From Grifola frondosa (Eukaryota > Basidiomycota > Agaricomycetes > Polyporales > Grifolaceae), in contig LUGG01000039.1 of NCBI GenBank assembly GCA_001683735.1, positions 1 through 11,674 of the forward strand: a stretch of DNA of 11,674 nucleotides, written 5' to 3'. Every line of letters starts with the position of its first letter. The stretch's first letter is position 1. Of the stretch, positions 8,328 to 11,674 are shown one piece after another. Made by a program: the position numbers and the translations under genes. The notes below the pieces were generated by a model. That model did no database searches. It worked only from the letters and a program-made list of their open reading frames with translations, and was not told the origin of the DNA.

Positions 8328-9504
8328 TCACGATTCCGTGTACTGGGGAGGGACCTCCAGCAGCGGCGCGTCGCTCGCGACGGGCTGGCCTGTGCCGCCG
8401 AAACGGACGCCCGAGTCTGCGTGGAACTGCACGGGCTCAGGAGGCTGTGCGCGCCGCCGCGCCTCGGTGGCCTTTCGCTGTGCGGGCGTCGGCGCGGACG
8501 TTTCGTCGCTGAGGTCGTTCGCAACGACGAGTGTGCGCGAGGACCCGCTCCGCGTGTCGCTGCTGCTGCCCGCGGCCGGGGGTAGGTGTGGGTGGTCGGG
8601 GTAGCGCTCGGGGTTGCCCCGACGGAGGGCTGGGAGTCGGTGTATGGAGCTGGGGTATCGGGTTGGGGGTCAGATAGCAGTGCTTCTGTCAGTGAGGGGT
8701 CGGCTTGGGATGCTTTTGCAGGATTGCTTCCGTAGGATTTCTCTAGGGATCCAGGAACATGAGTACAACCAGTGTGCTATCAGAAGCCGGAAGCAACGAC
8801 CAACCTGCGTCAAACACCACCTCCTCCTCCGAAGAAGTGTGGCGGTAGTAGAATCCTCGCCCTCCACGCCGTTTTCTGAAGTACAAGAAATAAAACGCCA
8901 AGGCTGCGGCAACGAGCAGGGCGACTCCGCCCACCACTCCGCCCACGATCGGCCCGACAGGCAGTGACGACGATCCTTGAATAGAGGACTGAGCGGCACT
9001 CGAGGGTGTTACGAAAACTGTGGTGATGTACGATGCACTAGAGGTCGTCTGCGAGGGTGATGGCAGGTACGCGAGGTAGTCGATGACATAGCCCACGCCG
9101 GCGTTGATGACGGTGATCTCCAGGGTGTGGCTTCCGTCCGCGACAGTGCCGGAGCCATAAAACACGACGTCGTTATCGTCCACTAATGGGGCCAAATACT
9201 CCATCGCGCTGCCTCCATCAAGAACGTACTGCGATAGCGCGCCCGAAGCGCCAGGTTCCTCGCCTGAAATTGACCATCCAACCACGACGACTCCGGTGCC
9301 TGCCTATCTATTTAGACCGCCTTTTCCGACACAATGCAGGACGCACACACCTGTAAACGAGAAGCTCGCAGTCGCGCCATTATTCGACGTGACCTCGATA
9401 GAAGAATTCCACGCAGCGGACTTTGTCGAGTCAATCCAGCCGCCCGAGTAGTGGATCGCCGGATTTGTGTTGTCAATGGGCAAGAATACCTGGCCGGTGG
9501 ACAT
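8328..9504 (-). CDS. Single-pass membrane protein with N-terminal beta-sandwich-like domain (Agaricomycete type)
   Basis: On the minus strand, exon 1 is 9504-9351 and exon 2 is 9299-8805, joined in phase 1 across a 51-nt intron. Residues 1 to about 130 hold IHYSGGWI, ATASFSFTGTGV, QYVLDGG, DGSHTLEI and YVIDYLAY, the pattern of a widespread Agaricomycete family with a jelly-roll-like outer domain, with no obvious signal peptide. A Ser/Thr-rich stalk follows, then a membrane segment (about 168-191, GGVVGGVALLVAAALAFYF type) and the basic stop-transfer RKRRGGR. The tail ends in VQFHADSGVRFGG and LEVPPQYTES before TGA 8330-8328, typical family features. The link between exon 2 and this tail is ambiguous: either one 175-nt intron (8804-8630; 316 residues) or a 62-nt intron (8804-8743) plus a one-base frameshift (about 354 residues). 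A role at the cell surface is inferred from topology only. Confidence 0.75.
8578..8613 (+). other. G-rich tract with four G-runs (possible G-quadruplex)
   Basis: On the plus strand, G-runs of 5, 3, 4 and 4 lie at 8578-8582, 8590-8592, 8598-8601 and 8610-8613, separated by 5-8 nt. This is the template strand of the membrane-protein gene, in the GC-rich part that codes for its cytoplasmic tail. The tract sits at the point where the tail's reading frame has to change. Confidence 0.4.
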
Positions 9505-10857
9505 GGTGGACGTCGATAAGAAGGAGGTGAGGTGTGGATGTGAAACCAGAGCACGAGAGTATTCTTGACCGCATCTGAGCGTACATATTAATTGCAGTGC
9601 ATCAAACGCTCGTCGCACCGAGATCACCAATGGCGCGCATTGCCGGACCCCAGACACTGTCATTTCCGATCCACTCATACACGTACACGGACTGCGGTAT
9701 AGAGACTCCCTTCCTCCATGTTCTTGCTGCGGTTATTGACACCGGAATCGAGGAGATGAAGGTAACTCGTATACAGGAAGAGCACTCGAAGTTGCTCCAA
9801 GGCAACTGTGCTCCGGATGACTGTGCGTCAATCCCCGGAACAACCACTGGCTCAAGTCCCGCCAAAACATCTTCTGGCGAGAGGTACCCACCCAAGGGGC
9901 ACAAAAAACAGATGATGCGTGTCAGAACAGACTGTGCACATGCCAAATTCCGGACTCGGGTGCCTCCCTATTGGACAGTTTCTTCGTTTCTGGCGAAGGA
10001 GGCTTGGCGTTATTCGACGTACGAGTAATGCCTGTACCGTGTCAACCTGGGACCACCCAAGTCTACGTGAGAAATTCTGAAATTTAAATCCATGAAAATC
10101 GTGTACTTGCACTCGAGGGGTTGGCAAGAGGGGTACAATTCCATGATTTCCAGAATATTTCATTCGAGGTGCCAGGATTTATACCTTGACCAGCATCACA
10201 AGAAGAATCTGCAAATAAATGACAGGATTGGCGGAGTCGGCAAACTGTGAATATCTGGGAAAAGTGTAGAAAGCAAGTGCTGCGCCGCATGCGTAGGAAG
10301 GTTGATTTGTCTTATGCGCCTTCTACAAATAAATCTATCAGAAAAAATCTATCCGTCTAAGTTCGATAGCTCACTACGCATGCGGTGTAGCTCCAGTTAT
10401 ATCCTACGATTAACGATGCCTTCAAAATTCGAAGATCGTCCCAGAGAGTACACCAGTTGCATGTCTCGAAAAGGCGCGGATACTATTCACGAATCAGCGT
10501 CACAGCTACATGTGATGACAGAAAGAGTACCGGTGTCTACAGACATAATCATGTATGTATAGTATTTCTTACCAGATAATGCAATCCTTGTAGCAAGCCA
10601 CTGAAGTTTGATGACCGTTCGCCGTCCATAATCACGGTAAACCAGTACGCAAAAGTACATAGACTTTTGCTCGCATACCAGTCACTCCAATAAGGGTATA
10701 AATTAGCTCATAGGTTCGGTCATGGACAGAGCTGACAACAGTGCAAAGTAAAGGTCAGCGCAAAATCTAATTTATCACAGGCGGTAAAATTTGACGCTCT
10801 TAGTCCTCACCTGGCAAATACGATCCTCCGGCCTTCCTTCTCGTGGGTCTTGCAGGT
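9505..10857. other. Long region without a supportable gene
   Basis: The first 100 bp upstream of 9504 presumably include the promoter of the membrane-protein gene. A 114-codon minus-strand frame (9946-9602, ending in ...YEWIGNDSVWGPAM...GATSV) and another at 10290-10084 with Ser/Asn/Cys-rich sequence look slightly protein-like, but I could not link them by in-frame splicing or recognise a family. They may be remnants of an eroded gene. Bases 10300-10857 contain no convincing gene; a TATAAAT sequence lies at 10697-10703 with no clear gene downstream of it. Confidence 0.4.
10649..10670. repeat. Perfect 8-bp inverted repeat with 6-nt loop
   Basis: GCAAAAGT (10649-10656) and ACTTTTGC (10663-10670) are exact reverse complements around ACATAG. 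The hairpin stands in the gene-poor region about 190 bp beyond the stop of the possible small minus-strand gene. No function can be assigned. Confidence 0.7.
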
Positions 10858-11156
10858 TTAATTGGAGTGCTCTTCAATGTTCCCCGATGATGGCGCCAGC
10901 ACCTCCGAGAAACCTTTCAAAGAGTAGGTTGCGATGAAATTCGAGCACTTGTCAACTGCAGTAAAGAGATGGGGCAAGGTCAAATGTGAAACTAGCATTG
11001 AAAAATAATTGATAACTAACCATGGGGCATGGCGAGCCGAACAATGAGCTCATCGTGGTAAGAAGCTGAAGAAGTCGCAGAATAGCCGAGGCGCCACAAG
11101 TGATCGACAGTCGATGCATCCGCGCATCTGACGCTTCCCCCAGCGTCCGCAGTCAT
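10858..11156 (-). CDS. Possible small two-exon gene, unknown product
   Basis: On the minus strand, ATG at 11156 opens exon 1 (11156-11021). A GTTAGT donor and a TTTACTGCAG acceptor bound a 65-nt intron (11020-10956), and exon 2 (10955-10858) ends in TAA. The phase-1 junction keeps the frame and gives 77 residues, including YHDELIVRLAMPH and FIATYSLKGFSEVLAP. An in-frame TAA directly precedes the ATG, so the model either starts here or is entered from an upstream exon I cannot see. The splice consensus and the protein-like composition support it; short length and absence of any recognised family count against it. Confidence 0.3.
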
Positions 11157-11474
11157 TTACATAACATAATTACAAGTGGTAGTACATACAACACCAACAA
11201 GCAGACGACAGACTGTGCATTTACAGCTTCGCACCATTCGCAGCACCTCTGAACGAGTCAGCACATCTGCAAGTGGCGGAAAGCATTAGCAATAAATACG
11301 TCTATGAACGAAGGGAGGTAGAGATCGAAAGGCGACGTCGATGACCTGTTCTTATACCAGAGGTATCATGTACAGCAAAATACGGGGGGACGAAATGACA
11401 ACGAATAAATAGAAAGAGAGCTGAAAGATCAATAATAGGACCGTTCAATTATCCACGCATTCCATCAAAAACTC
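11157..11474. other. Intergenic, nothing recognised
   Basis: This lies between the stop of the gene leaving the right edge and the possible small gene. It is AT-rich on the right (11380-11450) and probably includes the 3'UTR of the right-edge gene. No splice-supported frame, repeat or RNA gene was seen. Confidence 0.4.
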
Positions 11475-11674
11475 CTAGGAACCTTGCTCTGCCAAGCTAT
11501 AGGAAGAATCCGACACAGGATTGTGAACCATTCTCATGAAGCGGTCAGGAGAGGCCCGTGCGCTGTTCAAGCGACTGGGGATATACCCATTGCTTGAGAA
11601 GTGATCTCGGCGATTATAGCGCTTCGGGGGCGGAGTGTTATAAGCCCAATGCGGTTGCACGCCATGGTTCATAC
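11475..11674 (-). CDS. C-terminal end of a gene running off the right edge
   Basis: The minus-strand frame is open from the window edge (11674) to TAG at 11477-11475, giving about 65 residues. The sequence is polar, rich in Ser, Arg, Asn and Tyr, with AYNTPPPKRYNRRDHFSSN and ARASPDRFMRMVHNP, and ends in SLAEQGS. It looks like a disordered C-terminal tail of a real protein rather than a random frame, but the family cannot be recognised from this fragment. The ATG at 11672 is probably internal, since the frame shows no stop before the edge. Confidence 0.5.
   Translation of the reverse strand, partial: MNHGVQPHWAYNTPPPKRYNRRDHFSSNGYIPSRLNSARASPDRFMRMVHNPVSDSSYSLAEQGS

Noticed and set aside
8102..8524. 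Minus-strand frame of 140 codons with a hydrophobic segment
   Set aside because: It is the out-of-frame extension of the GC-rich membrane-protein tail. The family-like ending in the other frame is much more convincing.
8614..8967. Plus-strand frames opposite the membrane-protein gene
   Set aside because: They are antisense to well-supported coding exons and have no independent features.
9597..10028. 143-codon plus-strand frame
   Set aside because: It overlaps other equally weak frames on the minus strand. No recognised motif and no splice structure extends it.
10302..10562. 86-codon plus-strand frame
   Set aside because: It does not begin with ATG at its stated 5' end, has random-looking composition and no conserved motif.
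1..11674. tRNA, rRNA, CRISPR arrays or bacterial-type operons
   Set aside because: No tRNA T-loop pattern, rRNA-like sequence or regularly spaced repeat was seen. The abundant short GT-AG introns indicate a fungal nuclear genome.

Overview
The window looks like a stretch of a basidiomycete (Agaricomycetes, mushroom-type) nuclear genome. The reasons are: genes split by many very short GT-AG introns (about 50-69 nt); protein families I recognise as mushroom-lineage types (a single-pass membrane protein with an N-terminal beta-sandwich-like domain, and two multi-exon families largely confined to Agaricomycetes); and no bacterial operon structure, tRNA or rRNA. All gene models here were spliced by hand from the sequence. 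No similarity search was run, so family statements rest on recall.

Layout. (1) Bases 3-1357, plus strand: the 3' part of a four-exon gene for a probably nuclear protein of unknown function that carries both a SUMO-acceptor-like site and a SUMO-interaction-like motif. Its frame is open to the left edge. (2) 1358-2098: intergenic, with a possible 3'UTR intron and a 9-bp minisatellite. (3) 2099-3263, minus strand: a five-exon gene for a disordered, basic/acidic N-terminus followed by a coiled coil and a conserved Agaricomycete domain of unknown function. (4) 3264-3446: a 183-bp divergent promoter rich in GTGG/CCAC inverted repeats. (5) 3447-7723, plus strand: a 13-exon gene for a protein of about 1200 residues. 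It has an N-terminal C2H2/BED-like zinc finger, a core that looks like a DDE-type transposase, and a basic coiled-coil tail. Exon 4 carries both an in-frame TGA and a one-base loss, so the gene is broken as sequenced, although skipping exon 4 would keep the frame. (6) 7724-8327: a convergent intergenic region with six same-strand copies of CACATG. (7) 8328-9504, minus strand: a single-pass membrane protein whose cytoplasmic tail has an unresolved frame change next to a G-rich tract. (8) 9505-11674: mostly without supportable genes, except a possible two-exon small gene (10858-11156, minus) and the 3' end of a minus-strand gene leaving the right edge (11475-11674).

How the parts relate. The best candidate for an undescribed system is the head-to-head pair of (3) and (5): a large zinc-finger/DDE-like protein and a smaller coiled-coil protein sharing one short promoter. 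This could be a two-gene mobile element or a domesticated remnant of one. I found no terminal inverted repeats or target-site duplications, so the element boundaries are unproven.
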